A stretch of DNA of 37,767 nucleotides, from positions 24,947 through 62,713 of the forward strand of contig JBFLZD010000015.1 in the NCBI GenBank assembly GCA_040756435.1. Reading direction: 5' to 3'. Positions 25,748 to 36,198 of the stretch are shown in pieces. Position numbers and translations under genes: made by a program. This DNA comes from Spirochaetota bacterium (GTDB taxonomy: Bacteria; Spirochaetota; UBA4802; UB4802). The notes under the pieces are model-generated. The model was not told where the DNA came from. It saw nothing but the letters and a program-made list of their open reading frames with translations, and did not search any database. Position 1 is the first letter of the stretch. Each line of letters starts with the position of its first letter.

Positions 25748-26908
25748 TTAAAATTTAACTTCTGTTTTTACAAAGATCTTGGTGTCAGGATCATCCAATG
25801 CTTCAGACTTAACATTCTGGTAATACACCACAGCCCTCAGGCCATTAGCCACATGATACCCTAACCCTGCTGCCCATGCTGTCACCTTTGATTTGTCAAG
25901 ATCATTGTTTTCGCCAAACGAATATCGACCAACTACTATAATCGGCATGCTTATGATAGTGTCTAACCTGATATTGAGCCAGCTATCAAACAATTTGTAC
26001 TTATTTTCAACAGCAGCTTGCCCCAAAGCTTTAGTGCCCACCTCAGGAAGCAGGTACATAGCACCTAGTTTAAAAAGCTCATCGGAGTAAACCACACCAC
26101 CACCCATGTACCTGTTGTAGTTGTCACTAATCGTGTCGTTGGTATCCTGGTTACGATAGATGCCAAAAATGTACAGGTCTTTAACTGGCATAATCGTTGC
26201 CATGCCATAGTATGCCTTGCCGTCATCACCAAGCTTTACCTCATCGGCATATTTATACCCTTCACCATTGGTATATGCGCCAGTGAACGTTACAAGTTTA
26301 TTGAACAGGGAAACTTCTAAACTAACTCCCATATCTGCAGAATTGTCAATTGACTGTCCCTTTATACTAGTGCCGCTAAGATAATAGAGAACGGTTTTTG
26401 CCTGGTCTGCATAGTTTTGCTCTAGAAAGCGGTAATCACTCTGCTTGTCAACAAAACCAATAAGTGGTGTGCTAATCATGCCAAACTGAAACTTAACGTC
26501 AGCAATGTCAAACTTTTGCTTTGCTTCCACATAGGCATATTTCAAGTATACGGTGTATCCATTGGTTTTTGATTCTACCTTTGATGATGTGGCACCACCA
26601 TCTTCAGTATACTTTGTTTCACTTTTAGCATCAACCTGGCCAACATCAGTGGTTACCCGCACACTCCATATATCATCCAGCTTCTTTTTGAAATCTAAAT
26701 ATACTCGTTTAATTGAAAAGGTATTGTTGTTTTCGGTCTGAGTTGTACTTGAATGTTTCAATTCCTTTGACCATTCTAAATATGCCAGCCCACCAACTTC
26801 CAGTTTTGGTTTTTCCGGTACCTTTTCCTCAGGCTTTGCTTCCTGCGCAAAACCAGCAGTTGCAATTGCTATCACCGCCAAAAACGCCATACATTTTACA
26901 AACTTCAT
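25748..26908 (-). CDS. Outer-membrane porin-like beta-barrel protein
   Basis: The protein has 386 residues and a signal peptide ending in GFAQ. A short, charged, Pro-rich linker (EAKPEEKVPEKPKLEV) leads into alternating strands such as GGLAYLEWSKEL, TFSIKRVYLDFKKKL and WSVRVTTDVGQ, resembling phosphate-selective porin O/P-type barrels. The last residue is Phe (KTEVKF), the usual signal for BAM-dependent insertion. A perfect AGGAGG precedes the start. It is monocistronic, with its own terminator. The residues give no clue to the solute. Its position beside the molybdoenzyme block could mean anion uptake, but that is speculation. Confidence 0.85.
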   Translation of the reverse strand: MKFVKCMAFLAVIAIATAGFAQEAKPEEKVPEKPKLEVGGLAYLEWSKELKHSSTTQTENNNTFSIKRVYLDFKKKLDDIWSVRVTTDVGQVDAKSETKYTEDGGATSSKVESKTNGYTVYLKYAYVEAKQKFDIADVKFQFGMISTPLIGFVDKQSDYRFLEQNYADQAKTVLYYLSGTSIKGQSIDNSADMGVSLEVSLFNKLVTFTGAYTNGEGYKYADEVKLGDDGKAYYGMATIMPVKDLYIFGIYRNQDTNDTISDNYNRYMGGGVVYSDELFKLGAMYLLPEVGTKALGQAAVENKYKLFDSWLNIRLDTIISMPIIVVGRYSFGENNDLDKSKVTAWAAGLGYHVANGLRAVVYYQNVKSEALDDPDTKIFVKTEVKF

Positions 26909-27285
26909 TAAAACCTCCTTAAACTTTTGTTAAATTATTAGTGTTTCAATTGTTTAAAATCTGATTGTAAATAAGCAGCACTCTATAAAGTAATTTTGTG
27001 GCAATTGTTAAGTTTTTATAAATTTTAATTTTTTTAGATTTTCCACTTTCTGTTGAAATCACTGCCCCTTAACCTGTTATAGTAGCTATTTATTAAAATT
27101 CCATTTTTTGCGTCATGTGGTTGTGAGCTTTATTTAACTCACCAAAGATATATGACTTCATATATCCACATTTATCCCCTTACACATTTAAGAACCAAAA
27201 TTTTGTTGTCTAAAAATATTCTATCAATAACGAGATGATTCGCATCGTAGTCAGGTCTAAAATATATTTTGTGTTAATTACTTTT
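26909..27285. other. Intergenic region between porin and mobB-like genes
   Basis: This 377-bp AT-rich stretch has no gene on either strand. It holds the promoter region of the porin and the 3' flank of the molybdoenzyme operon. I could not identify a convincing terminator, promoter pair or repeat here. It marks the edge of the molybdoenzyme block. Confidence 0.5.
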
Positions 27286-27996
27286 TTATGTAACAGATAA
27301 TTCTTTATTTAAATTATTTGTTCTACCAACTTTCTTCTCATCTTGTCCAGTCTCTATCCTCACCACAATTTTCTTATGCTCCTCACAACCATCAAGCGAG
27401 CGTATCATCCCTGATATGGCATTAATCAACATGGTTTGCAAAAATGGCTTCATAGAAATTGGTTTGCCATCAACCTCAAGCATGATCAGTTCTCGATTTC
27501 TATTCGCAAGATATTGCTTTTCAATGAAATCAACAATCTCCCTTGCATCATTTATATTAAACTGAGGTACGTTAACATCAAGTTGTGTATCCGTGGCCAC
27601 AGCTATCAGGTTGTCATCATCGGTGCAAAGAAGATCATTGTATGCTTCTTTTCTGAACACCTCAATTTTTGGTTTCTTTGAGCGCTTGTATCCTTCAGTC
27701 AGTACTATATCCACATCTTCAAAATATTTTGTTACAAGTTCGTCTATCTCGGCATCATGGTCTGTGTCCTTCATCACAGCAACACTAAAAGGAGATGATA
27801 TGACAGTGATAGCTGCACCAGCTTTCTTGTGGCGCCAGCTATCCTTCCCTTCATGATCTATGGTAAATCCATGCACATCGTGCTTAATAGTACCAACCCT
27901 CCAGCCCCGTTTTACAAGCTCATTAACTAACTTTTCTAATAGCGTAGTCTTCCCTGTTCCTGATCTACCAACAATAGAAATCACTATATTAGTCAT
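27286..27996 (-). CDS. mobB: MobB-like GTPase for molybdenum cofactor finishing, with an extra C-terminal domain
   Basis: The protein has 236 residues. The first 165 or so are MobB: a P loop (GRSGTGKTTLLEKL), IKHDVHGFTIDHEGKDSWRHKKAGA with the conserved DxxGxDSxR-type segment, and VDIVLTEGYKRSKKPKIEV. MobB binds GTP and helps MobA attach GMP to molybdopterin to form bis-MGD. A further 65 residues (LEVDGKPISMKPFLQTMLINAISGMIRSLDGCEEH) form an extra domain seen in some bacterial MobB proteins. GAGGTGA lies 5 bases before the start. It is the last gene of the molybdoenzyme operon, supplying the enzyme's cofactor. Confidence 0.92.
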   Translation of the reverse strand: MTNIVISIVGRSGTGKTTLLEKLVNELVKRGWRVGTIKHDVHGFTIDHEGKDSWRHKKAGAAITVISSPFSVAVMKDTDHDAEIDELVTKYFEDVDIVLTEGYKRSKKPKIEVFRKEAYNDLLCTDDDNLIAVATDTQLDVNVPQFNINDAREIVDFIEKQYLANRNRELIMLEVDGKPISMKPFLQTMLINAISGMIRSLDGCEEHKKIVVRIETGQDEKKVGRTNNLNKELSVT

Positions 27997-28065
27997 AGTA
28001 TCACCTCTAATGTAATTTTATCGTATTCCTGCCTCTTGCAAAAGATGCGTTGCATACATAAAACA

Positions 28066-28692
28066 TCAATCTTCACCATCATTTGCCTGTTTTTGAAATT
28101 TAACTTCCTCACAGATGAACTCATACGCAAAACGGCCAAGATTTTTATAAAACTTTGTTTTTGCCTTTTCCAAAGTCAGCTTGTAAAAATATTCCATCCT
28201 TGGGTAAAGGTGTACTGTTAAAAGATCATTAAAAATGGTGGTGTAGTAGCTAACGTCTTTCCTGGCATTGCTATTCCCTTTAACAAGGAATATTTTGTGC
28301 AAGAGAAACTCTGCAAATTGTAGTAGAAATGCAATGTGATGGGGCTCAAAGTTTCCTATTATTTCAAACCCAGCTTTTTTGCATAGACCAATAATCTTCT
28401 CTGTCATAACTCCATGATTATCGTAAAATACATCTTCCATTAGCGATTCTACTCCATTTTGCTCACTAACAGATGCGCTCTCATCTAAAAGGATTGTATA
28501 ATCTGTGAGTAGCAGATCAGTTTCTTCCACATTATCAGGAAGATATTTAACAAACTCAGGATATAGTTCACAAACAGCATCGCTCAATTCTAAAATCCTC
28601 TCGTAAATAGTAGCATAGGGTCTATAGAAACATTGAGTTAAATGCCTGTAGATTTCACTTCTAAACTGATCTCTTTTTCTTGCTTTCATCAT
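28066..28692 (-). CDS. TorD/DmsD-family molybdoenzyme chaperone
   Basis: The protein has 208 residues, all helical and without a signal peptide. The pattern fits TorD-type chaperones, which bind the Tat signal of a molybdoenzyme precursor and guard cofactor insertion. Typical elements are an N-terminal helix RSEIYRHLTQCFYRPYATIYERI, a middle segment LLTDYTILLDESASVSE (in place of the usual EYxRLF), and EPHHIAFLLQFAEFLLHKIF matching the D/E-P-x-H-I-A-x-E-L-x-F region. It begins 35 bp after the catalytic-subunit gene, the usual placement. Two adjacent ATGs (28692 and 28689) are possible starts. Confidence 0.85.
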   Translation of the reverse strand: MMKARKRDQFRSEIYRHLTQCFYRPYATIYERILELSDAVCELYPEFVKYLPDNVEETDLLLTDYTILLDESASVSEQNGVESLMEDVFYDNHGVMTEKIIGLCKKAGFEIIGNFEPHHIAFLLQFAEFLLHKIFLVKGNSNARKDVSYYTTIFNDLLTVHLYPRMEYFYKLTLEKAKTKFYKNLGRFAYEFICEEVKFQKQANDGED

Positions 28693-28726
28693 CCCTTGCT
28701 AATTAGTATGTAATTGCCAATCCACT

Positions 28727-31700
28727 TTATACTTTGATAAGGCGTACCTTTGTATCATAAAAGGACACACTACCACCCACCGGATCTAATAAACACGTAT
28801 TGTTTCGAAGAGAAGGATCGGTCCACATAGCTGCATTCGCATGTATGCCAGTACCCCTTTGTGGATCTCCATCTATAGTTTCCCCATCAATTACCATGTC
28901 GGTTGCTCCTGTAGCCCAGTGCCCAAAACCAAGAACAAAACTGATAACGCCAGGCCGTATATCTTCGGTAATAATCACCCTGCCTATCATTGATTTTTTG
29001 CTTCCATTTTTTAAATCCCATTCACCTGACGGGTTTGTTGAACTTACTACTTTAACACGATCATCTGCACCAAGACCAAGTCTTTCTGCATCTATTTTGT
29101 TTATAATAATGCCATTTTCTGGCATAATAGGTTTAAGCCAATAGTTAGTGGTGGTACGCGACTTCGTCTGTGTCACTGTTCTGTTGGTAATCAAATGCAA
29201 GTCATATCCTTTACTCATATCATCAAGCGTATCACCTTTGTAATTGCGTTGGGGCAAATATACAGCAATTCCTGGCATTGAACGTCCGGTGCCAGAATAT
29301 TTATTGCTGGCTGTTTTCTCCTGATACATATTCAACAGTTTTCCATAGGCGTTTTTTACATGGTTACCTTCATAGACGTGAGAATATTCTTCAAAACGCC
29401 CTCCGCGGTTTAATATATATACAACCTTTTTCCAATAAGGTCCACATATTGCTTTCCACTTTTCTGCGTCAAAAACAGTTTTAGGAAGGTGGCGCCTGGC
29501 CTGCATAAACAGTGCAAGCTCTCTTTCGTTGGCATCAGGAACATCTTTACCAGGCCCATCACCCACAGCAATGTTTGCTACCGCACGGAGATAAAAATCT
29601 TCCGGGCGTTTGATATGTAAACCATCTCCTAATGCATCAGGACCAAACGCCTTAAGACCCAGTGATTCGGAAAAAGCCATAAGCATAGCTTCAAGGCTTA
29701 TAGGCATATTCTCACCATACACACGTACCGTTTCAGGGATAGGTGCAATAGATGGCTGTCGTACCGGTTGCACTTTGTTAGGCATGTTTGGATGCGACCC
29801 TTGAAATTCCCAGCGCTCAAGATACGATAGATCAGGGAAAATATAGTCGGCATACATCGAAGAAGTACCTATAGTAATATCATTGGCAATAAATAGTGGA
29901 AGTTTGTTTACATCAGCAAGAACTTCAATATTGGTATGTCCTGCTGGCAGTGCATATGCAGGTGTTCCCATATAGAGGATGAGTGCCTTCACAGGGTAGG
30001 GATACGCATCACCTATGCTTGGGATAATCTCTTCATAGACGTCGCTTGAAAGCGGATACCAATTGCGCTTAGCTGGATAGCCCTCAAAGAGCGATGTTTT
30101 CTCATAGGCAATACCGTGACGTATGGAACTTACACCAAACGCTTCAATCTTTCCTTTTACTTTGGTAAGATCAAAAGGACCACCCTTCTTTCCATCATAT
30201 CCGTAAGTACTGGCTGCAATCATACCACCTTTCCAGTCAAAGTTCCCTAATAACATATTGACCGACATCCAGGCCAGCACATTATAAAAGCCATTGGTAT
30301 GCTGTGCCGGCCCTCTGTGGATATCCACTGAAGCTTGCTTGCCATACGTTGTGAGCTCCCTGCATACATCTTCAACATCCTGTGGCTGTACACCTGCTAT
30401 CTTGCACCATTTTTGGAAAGTATTCTGACTTGCCGATTCTTTAAGTAGCTGTAGGGATGATTTGACCATAATCATTTTCCCGTCATGAAAAATCTGACGA
30501 TCAACAAAGAGGTCACCATAAACTTGAATATTCTCACTGTTAGGATCAAAAAATACAGGATTGCCATTAACCAAAGCGCAAAGTGTATTCCCGTTTCCCC
30601 TGATGAACTTGCCCGGCTTACCATCTTTTACCTCAACAAGCCATGTGGCGTTTGACCATGATTTTTCGCCTATTGCTTTTGCTGCTCCCTTCGTGGCACA
30701 CTGTAAAAAACGCTGATCATATTTGCCATTATCAATAATCCAGCGTATAATTGCTAATGCCAGTGCAGCATCCTCACCAGGTTTTACTGGCAGCCATTTG
30801 TGCGCTTTTGAGGCAAGCTTAGAAAAGCGTGGATCTGCCACAGCTATCTTCGTTTTACCACTGGCTAAGTTTGCCGTAAGTCGGACAGTTCTATTCGTTG
30901 GCCCATAATTTGCTTCAAAAAGGTTTGCTCCTACAAAAAGTACATAGCGGGCATGTTCCAGATCGGTTTGCCAGTAGAATTTCTGACCATCTTTAAATTT
31001 CCCATCAATATACTGTTCGCTAATTGCCTTGCAGGTAAAATACAGTGAACCCTGACACACTGTCGTATGGCCATGAAGGTTTGTGGTACCAAAAGCAGCA
31101 CCAAAACGTTTGATAAAATCACTACGACCACCTTTGAGTCTGCCCCATGCTATTACCAGTTGATTGTTCTTAGGCCCTAGATCGGGATGATCAGGATCTA
31201 TGAGGGTATTAATAAATTCTGCATATTTCCTTTTAAAGGTTTCAAGCAATTGATTTTTTTGCTGAGGATTCTTTTCATCCCAATATTTCTGAATATCTTC
31301 TGCCATATTTTTGGCCACTTTCCCATCTTTTAAGGCCATAATTGATCTGAGCCCTTCTACATTCCTATTTTCCTCTCCCCTTACGTGTGCAAAGAGCTTT
31401 CCCCCTTCAACAATTTCTTTTACTGCCACATCAAAAGGTATGCTTTTCCACCTGTTAGATCCTCTTGGACCATCACGTTTTAAAACCTTTACTATCCTGT
31501 AGGGATCATAGGCAGTCTGTACACCGGCTTGACCTTTTGGACAAAGTCCCGCATCTATTTGAGCAGCCTCCTCCACAGAGGTATTCATAGAAATATTTGG
31601 TACCATATTGAAAGGATTGTAGGGATTACCATCGATTTTTACAGCAACATTGTTTTGTATTTTCGCTTTAATTCCACATCCGGTATTACAATTAAGACAC

Positions 31701-31888
31701 ACCGAATAAATGATATTCTCAGGATTGTTCAGTATCGAAGGTTCATCGGGTCTTGAACTTTCAATAATTGCATTGGGGTTATTCTTACAACCCATAATAC
31801 CCATAAGTGTTGCTATTCCGGCGCTTCCCAGAAGAGCTCCCGTAGTTTCTTTTACAAAGGTTCTGCGAGATAATTTCCTATTTTTCAT
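28727..31888 (-). CDS. Tat-exported bis-MGD molybdoenzyme catalytic subunit (tetrathionate/arsenate/polysulfide reductase type)
   Basis: The protein has about 1053 residues. The N-terminus is a twin-arginine signal (LSRRTFVKETTGALLGSAG), followed by MGIMGC, which could also be a lipobox. A [4Fe-4S] site is formed by CLNCNTGC and a later LCPKGQAG. The molybdenum ligand is probably the Cys in HGHTTVCQGSLYF. PTNRTVRLTAN and VADPRFSKLASKA bind the pyranopterins, and the dinucleotide-binding C-terminal domain begins near LHLITNRTVTQTKSRTTTNYW. Size, Tat export and an NrfD-type partner resemble TtrA, ArrA, SrdA and PsrA/PhsA enzymes, which reduce inorganic S, As or Se compounds; the substrate is not decidable here. 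The ATG at 31888 is favoured over 31897 because of AGGAGG spacing. Confidence 0.92.
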   Translation of the reverse strand: MKNRKLSRRTFVKETTGALLGSAGIATLMGIMGCKNNPNAIIESSRPDEPSILNNPENIIYSVCLNCNTGCGIKAKIQNNVAVKIDGNPYNPFNMVPNISMNTSVEEAAQIDAGLCPKGQAGVQTAYDPYRIVKVLKRDGPRGSNRWKSIPFDVAVKEIVEGGKLFAHVRGEENRNVEGLRSIMALKDGKVAKNMAEDIQKYWDEKNPQQKNQLLETFKRKYAEFINTLIDPDHPDLGPKNNQLVIAWGRLKGGRSDFIKRFGAAFGTTNLHGHTTVCQGSLYFTCKAISEQYIDGKFKDGQKFYWQTDLEHARYVLFVGANLFEANYGPTNRTVRLTANLASGKTKIAVADPRFSKLASKAHKWLPVKPGEDAALALAIIRWIIDNGKYDQRFLQCATKGAAKAIGEKSWSNATWLVEVKDGKPGKFIRGNGNTLCALVNGNPVFFDPNSENIQVYGDLFVDRQIFHDGKMIMVKSSLQLLKESASQNTFQKWCKIAGVQPQDVEDVCRELTTYGKQASVDIHRGPAQHTNGFYNVLAWMSVNMLLGNFDWKGGMIAASTYGYDGKKGGPFDLTKVKGKIEAFGVSSIRHGIAYEKTSLFEGYPAKRNWYPLSSDVYEEIIPSIGDAYPYPVKALILYMGTPAYALPAGHTNIEVLADVNKLPLFIANDITIGTSSMYADYIFPDLSYLERWEFQGSHPNMPNKVQPVRQPSIAPIPETVRVYGENMPISLEAMLMAFSESLGLKAFGPDALGDGLHIKRPEDFYLRAVANIAVGDGPGKDVPDANERELALFMQARRHLPKTVFDAEKWKAICGPYWKKVVYILNRGGRFEEYSHVYEGNHVKNAYGKLLNMYQEKTASNKYSGTGRSMPGIAVYLPQRNYKGDTLDDMSKGYDLHLITNRTVTQTKSRTTTNYWLKPIMPENGIIINKIDAERLGLGADDRVKVVSSTNPSGEWDLKNGSKKSMIGRVIITEDIRPGVISFVLGFGHWATGATDMVIDGETIDGDPQRGTGIHANAAMWTDPSLRNNTCLLDPVGGSVSFYDTKVRLIKV

Positions 31889-31903
31889 TACTATCATCTC
31901 CTC

Positions 31904-33094
31904 CTAATTTTCCTTTTCAATATATGTTGATAAAATTTTATGGCTAAAATAGAAAAGGGCAAGGCCAAATGCTATCACAAAGAGGGTGATGAGATATTCA
32001 ACCATTGTTGGCGAGTAGTTAAAATTAAGACGGGCATGGGTGAACGCTTCATTAAGGCCTTTCAGTTCAGGGATTGATTGCCCGGGTATAAGTATATTCA
32101 AGCGCGTTGAGATAAACGTAGTAACAATGATAAATGCCCCTATCGCAAGCTTTGTAACAGATTGGGCATTGAATATGAGATAGAAACCGATTATAGCTCC
32201 ACCTACATGGATTAGCCAAAACACCCACCAGAATTTTCCAAATAGGATAAGATAGATAGTTTCTTTCAGGTGTGATATTGGTGACCACAGTGCAAGGCTG
32301 TACTCGCTAAATTCCCCCATAAAATAGACAGCAATTCCTGCAAGAATGATTTTTCTAAGATACGGATAAGGCCCCTGCTCTGGAGTATCTATCGCAGCAG
32401 ATTCCCCTCTAAGGTAGTAATAAACCAGAAGCAGAGCAGATGCCCCGGAAGTGATTGCTGATGTGAGAAAAAGCACCGGAAGTATTGCAGAACTCCAGAA
32501 TGGCTTGGCATCAACAACACCAAAAAAAGCACCACTCTGGCTGGGATATGCAATAGAGAGCAGTAATCCAAGCAATAACAAGGGGACAAGCCATCCAGTC
32601 TTATCATTAACTACATTAGCCTGCCGTCTTTTCACACTCAAAAAAAGCATGATACCCACAAGTACAAGAAAGATGCTATACATCCAGGCATTGAACGCAA
32701 GCATAGATCCAAAATTAGGAGAAATCCCAACACGGTACGCACGAAACGGACGTCCCAGATCAAGCCATATTGCCAGAAGGCCAGTTATAAGGCTACAAGC
32801 AGAGACCAAAAGTGTAGTATTGAGATTTTCTCTTAATCCTTTAATTCCTTTCAGATACCCAATTACACCAACTGCAAAAGCTCCACCCGAAATACCCACA
32901 GCGTGAAAATATACCGCTATCCAAATTCCCCAGGGAACATAGCTCCCATATCCCGCAAGCCGTTCACCTGAAATTACTTTTATTAAAAGTCCTATTACTC
33001 CAGGAACAAATAGGCATAACCATAAGATCTTTAATTTTTTAAGCATAGTCTCGTTATTGAACACTTGTATCCATGATAAAAGTTTTGCTATCAT
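31904..33094 (-). CDS. NrfD/PsrC-like quinol-oxidising membrane subunit
   Basis: The protein has about 396 residues with eight to nine hydrophobic helices. The segment YGSYVPWGIWIAVYFHAVGISGGAF is the signature of the NrfD/PsrC family, whose periplasmic-side quinol site feeds electrons to an Fe-S subunit. LDLGRPFRAYR is another family motif. ATG at 33094 is preceded by GAGGTGG, which overlaps the stop codon of the Fe-S subunit gene; a GTG at 33106 overlapping that stop (GTGA) is the alternative start. The catalytic subunit gene follows by 15 bp. Together the three form a quinol-coupled reductase complex facing the periplasm. Confidence 0.93.
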   Translation of the reverse strand: MIAKLLSWIQVFNNETMLKKLKILWLCLFVPGVIGLLIKVISGERLAGYGSYVPWGIWIAVYFHAVGISGGAFAVGVIGYLKGIKGLRENLNTTLLVSACSLITGLLAIWLDLGRPFRAYRVGISPNFGSMLAFNAWMYSIFLVLVGIMLFLSVKRRQANVVNDKTGWLVPLLLLGLLLSIAYPSQSGAFFGVVDAKPFWSSAILPVLFLTSAITSGASALLLVYYYLRGESAAIDTPEQGPYPYLRKIILAGIAVYFMGEFSEYSLALWSPISHLKETIYLILFGKFWWVFWLIHVGGAIIGFYLIFNAQSVTKLAIGAFIIVTTFISTRLNILIPGQSIPELKGLNEAFTHARLNFNYSPTMVEYLITLFVIAFGLALFYFSHKILSTYIEKEN

Positions 33095-33102
33095 ATACCA
33101 CC

Positions 33103-34059
33103 TCACACTAAATAGATGACTTCGGGCTTTGTGCCTTTCTCTTCAAGTAGCTTCATCTGATTGCTCGATTTTGCCATTTCAGCCACAAGGCTTCTGGCGT
33201 CATTTGCATCACCAAAATAATTTGCACGGCCTATACAGGTGCTCACACACTGCGGCAAAAGCCCCTGCTCAATCCTGTGTAAGCAGAAGTGACATTTACG
33301 GGCATTCCCTACAGGTGAACCATGACCTTCACGGCTCCATGATTTGTTGTATTCATTTGACGGTTGTTTCTCGTATGGTTGAATCTCCGGGGTATGTTCA
33401 GTATAATAATTTCCAAAATCGCTGGTACGGGCACCATAGGGACATGCAGTAAGACAATACCGACAGCCAATACATCTATCGTAATCTATAATGACCACGC
33501 CATCTGGTCGTTTCCACGTAGCGCGGACAGGACAGACCGATACGCATGAGGGATTATTGCACTGCATGCAGGGTCTTGGGAAAAAGCGCGTTATCTGGTG
33601 AGGGTATTGACCAATATGTTCAGTTATCACTGGCCTATACACAACCCCCGGTGGAAGTTTGTTCTCAGCAATACATGCAACTGTACACGCATGACAACCC
33701 ACGCATTTTCTTGTATCTATCACCATTAACCATCGACGCTCTTCCATTGGTTTAAAAAGTGCACGGCGAAGCTCATTTTGCATCCTGACAAGGATATCAA
33801 CTTCTCCAGCACCATCCTGAACCGGGGGTATTTTGTGTGTTGTTATAGGGCCTTTTGGCACAGCTGGATTTGGTATAATTCTTGATATTACAGTGGACAT
33901 CACTCCAAGACCAATCGCAGATCCTATAAGGGTAATTGCACGTTTTCTGTCTATTGGAGTTAAAGAATAAGCTTCATCTGAAGACTCGTTATCATCCACC
34001 GCTGATCGCAATACCTCATCAGTTTGCTTTGGCGATTTAGTGGATTGTTTTTTTGCCAT
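33103..34059 (-). CDS. Four-cluster ferredoxin-like electron-transfer subunit
   Basis: The protein has 318 residues with four Cys groups, for four [4Fe-4S] clusters: [35 protein letters not shown]; and CHFC...CVSTC. This matches DmsB/PsrB/TtrB-type subunits linking the NrfD-like quinol site to the molybdoenzyme. The N-terminus has a charged stretch and then [23 protein letters not shown], an anchor or RK-variant Tat signal, so the clusters face the periplasm. GGAGGAATGAT precedes the start. It is the first gene of the reductase operon (Fe-S, NrfD, catalytic, chaperone, MobB). Confidence 0.93.
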   Translation of the reverse strand: MAKKQSTKSPKQTDEVLRSAVDDNESSDEAYSLTPIDRKRAITLIGSAIGLGVMSTVISRIIPNPAVPKGPITTHKIPPVQDGAGEVDILVRMQNELRRALFKPMEERRWLMVIDTRKCVGCHACTVACIAENKLPPGVVYRPVITEHIGQYPHQITRFFPRPCMQCNNPSCVSVCPVRATWKRPDGVVIIDYDRCIGCRYCLTACPYGARTSDFGNYYTEHTPEIQPYEKQPSNEYNKSWSREGHGSPVGNARKCHFCLHRIEQGLLPQCVSTCIGRANYFGDANDARSLVAEMAKSSNQMKLLEEKGTKPEVIYLV

Positions 34060-34229
34060 ATCATTCCTCCTTCAATTTCCATTAGCTCATATAGTTAATG
34101 TGCAAACATAATATTATATGATACTGTAATGTGCTGCACTTGTGGTTTTATGAATTACCGTAAATGTCTTTTAAAAAAATTTAATAGTTTTACTCATTAC
34201 ACAGCATTTTTTACATACGTATATACTAG

Positions 34230-35357
34230 CTAATACATATCAGTCACACGCACCAGTTGATCCCACAATTTTTTTATCACTACCAAACCGTAATGCAAAG
34301 TCAATCCCGCAAGAAAACCAATTGTCAGATTGTTGAGCACAAAACCAAAAATTCCAACTATAAGCGCATTAAAAAAAGCTTTATTATCATCTATAATATC
34401 TTTGATATATGATGCATGCTGAATTCCCACGCAAAAAAGAATAATCCCTAAAATACCCACAGGGAATGCAGATATAAATGCAAAGGAGCTATTTCCTAAA
34501 AACAGAGCAATGGAAATGAATGTTATACCTATTATATACCCTGACATACTATCTTTTGCTCCAAAATTATAATGAGCAGTCAATCCACCAGAACCATGAC
34601 ACATTGGTGCGCCACCAAAAAAACCTGAGAGTATATTTGCCAATCCAATGCTCAGAGGAATGCTTATAAGATTTAAACGTGTTGCTTTATCTCCATATAG
34701 CAATATTCCAGTATTCCTGGTGGCAACAATGGAATTGCCAAATGTCAGGGCAATTTGCGGAATGACCAATATTGTAAACCCGGTCACAAAATTATCAATG
34801 TTTGGCAAGGAGGGAGTAAAATCAATATGACCTGTAAATGATAGTGATATTTTACTCAAAGAAATGGCAACGCCAAGAATCATTATGGGAATGAGAGGTG
34901 GAATACTTTTGTATTGAGTAAAAACCACAAAAAGAAAAAAACCCACAACACATGCAATAGCAATATCATTAAATATGAAATTAAAAGAAGTCTTTACCAG
35001 CATGGCCCCCAATCCCAGTTGAATACCCCGTATAACTGACAGTGGAAAAATATTCCCGAGTTTTTCACTAATCCCCGTTGCTGCTATTGCTATCAGAATT
35101 ATGCCCATCAGGATACCCGCAGCATTAATCACTTCAAATCCAAGACCCATCGAGATGGCTATAACACACATCGCTTTAAGCGGCTGCACTGGCATTGTAA
35201 TCCTGAAATAGAATGCTGAAACCACATAAAATATACCTGCAGCAAGGAACATAGCTGTGGGGTTTATCCCATTCTTAGAGATGAGGAGAATAGCTAATGG
35301 AAAAAAAATTCCAATGTCTCCAAAAGCTCCAGATATATCCCAGAGTAACTTCCTCAC
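34230..35357 (-). CDS. MOT1-type molybdate/sulfate transporter
   Basis: The protein has 375 residues with about ten to eleven membrane helices. The opening WDISGAFGDIGIFFPLAILLI and the repeat-like PMCHGSGGLTAHYNFGAKDS are the two signature regions of MOT1 proteins (SulP-related molybdate transporters). MPVQPLKAM is a third. Next to a molybdoenzyme and mobB, molybdate is the likely substrate; sulfate cannot be excluded. The start is GTG at 35357 with AGGGG upstream. An ATG immediately before it is followed at once by TGA (ATGTGA overlapping the GTG). It lies 170 bp upstream of the Fe-S subunit gene on the same strand, so it could be read with the operon. Confidence 0.88.
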   Translation of the reverse strand: MRKLLWDISGAFGDIGIFFPLAILLISKNGINPTAMFLAAGIFYVVSAFYFRITMPVQPLKAMCVIAISMGLGFEVINAAGILMGIILIAIAATGISEKLGNIFPLSVIRGIQLGLGAMLVKTSFNFIFNDIAIACVVGFFLFVVFTQYKSIPPLIPIMILGVAISLSKISLSFTGHIDFTPSLPNIDNFVTGFTILVIPQIALTFGNSIVATRNTGILLYGDKATRLNLISIPLSIGLANILSGFFGGAPMCHGSGGLTAHYNFGAKDSMSGYIIGITFISIALFLGNSSFAFISAFPVGILGIILFCVGIQHASYIKDIIDDNKAFFNALIVGIFGFVLNNLTIGFLAGLTLHYGLVVIKKLWDQLVRVTDMY

Positions 35358-35541
35358 ATTAGCCCCTGATACTTTGTTTCATAGTAAATCTTTAATTAAA
35401 ATAGTCTCTCGTAAAACAATAGAGCCAAAACATTTCTATAACATTTGCATACTGTGAAAATAAAATCAATCGCATGAAATACAAATGCCTTGTGGTAGTA
35501 ACAATTTTTTTGTTGTGGTATAAAAGACTACAAGAGGGTAG

Positions 35542-36192
35542 TTATATGAGTTTCGTATCTATAGCACGAATTGCATATTTTTGTAGCTCAAAGTTGTTTT
35601 TCAGGTTTAATTTATTTTTAATGCGTTCCCGATAGGTGTTTATGGTATTTATGCTCAAATTGAGTGCTTGAGAAATTTCTCGTACACTTTTGCCACTGCC
35701 GATTAAGCGTAATACCTCAATTTCTCTATTAGTGAGAATAGATAGCAAGTTTTCGCTGTTATTTGCTATACCACTAATAGCCTTATTTATTATTTTTTCA
35801 GACATCTGTTCACTTAAGTAGATCCCTCCATTCAGAATTTTCCGAATGGCGGTGATTACATTCTCGTATGTCTGCTGTTTCATGACATACCCCCGAGCGC
35901 CCAAACGCAACGCGCGCTCAGCATAAATTGACTCATCATACATCGATACAATAAGTACAGGAATATTCATACCAAATGCCACTATATCCTTTGTAAGTTC
36001 AAGTCCACTGGGACCATCAAGTCCTATATCCACAATAACTAAATCAGGCTTAAGCTTTCGTATAAGCTGTAGTGCTTTCTGTGCATTTTCTGCCTCTCCA
36101 CATACCTCAAGGCCTATCTCTCTACCAATAAGCTGGGAAAGGCCATATCTGAAAACGGGATGATCATCAACGATGAAAATCTTTTTGTTCAT
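35542..36192 (-). CDS. NarL/FixJ-type response regulator
   Basis: The protein has 216 residues. The receiver domain (about 1-120) has the acidic pair DDHP, the phospho-acceptor Asp in VIVDIGLDGPSG, and the conserved Lys in YVMKQQ. The C-terminal LuxR-type HTH (about 145-210) reads LTNREIEVLRLIGSGKSVREISQALNLSINTINTYRERIKNKL. It lies 6 bp downstream of the sensor kinase gene and is surely its partner. Position upstream of the transporter and reductase genes suggests that it controls them, in the manner of NarL. Confidence 0.92.
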   Translation of the reverse strand: MNKKIFIVDDHPVFRYGLSQLIGREIGLEVCGEAENAQKALQLIRKLKPDLVIVDIGLDGPSGLELTKDIVAFGMNIPVLIVSMYDESIYAERALRLGARGYVMKQQTYENVITAIRKILNGGIYLSEQMSEKIINKAISGIANNSENLLSILTNREIEVLRLIGSGKSVREISQALNLSINTINTYRERIKNKLNLKNNFELQKYAIRAIDTKLI

Positions 36193-36198
36193 AATCTT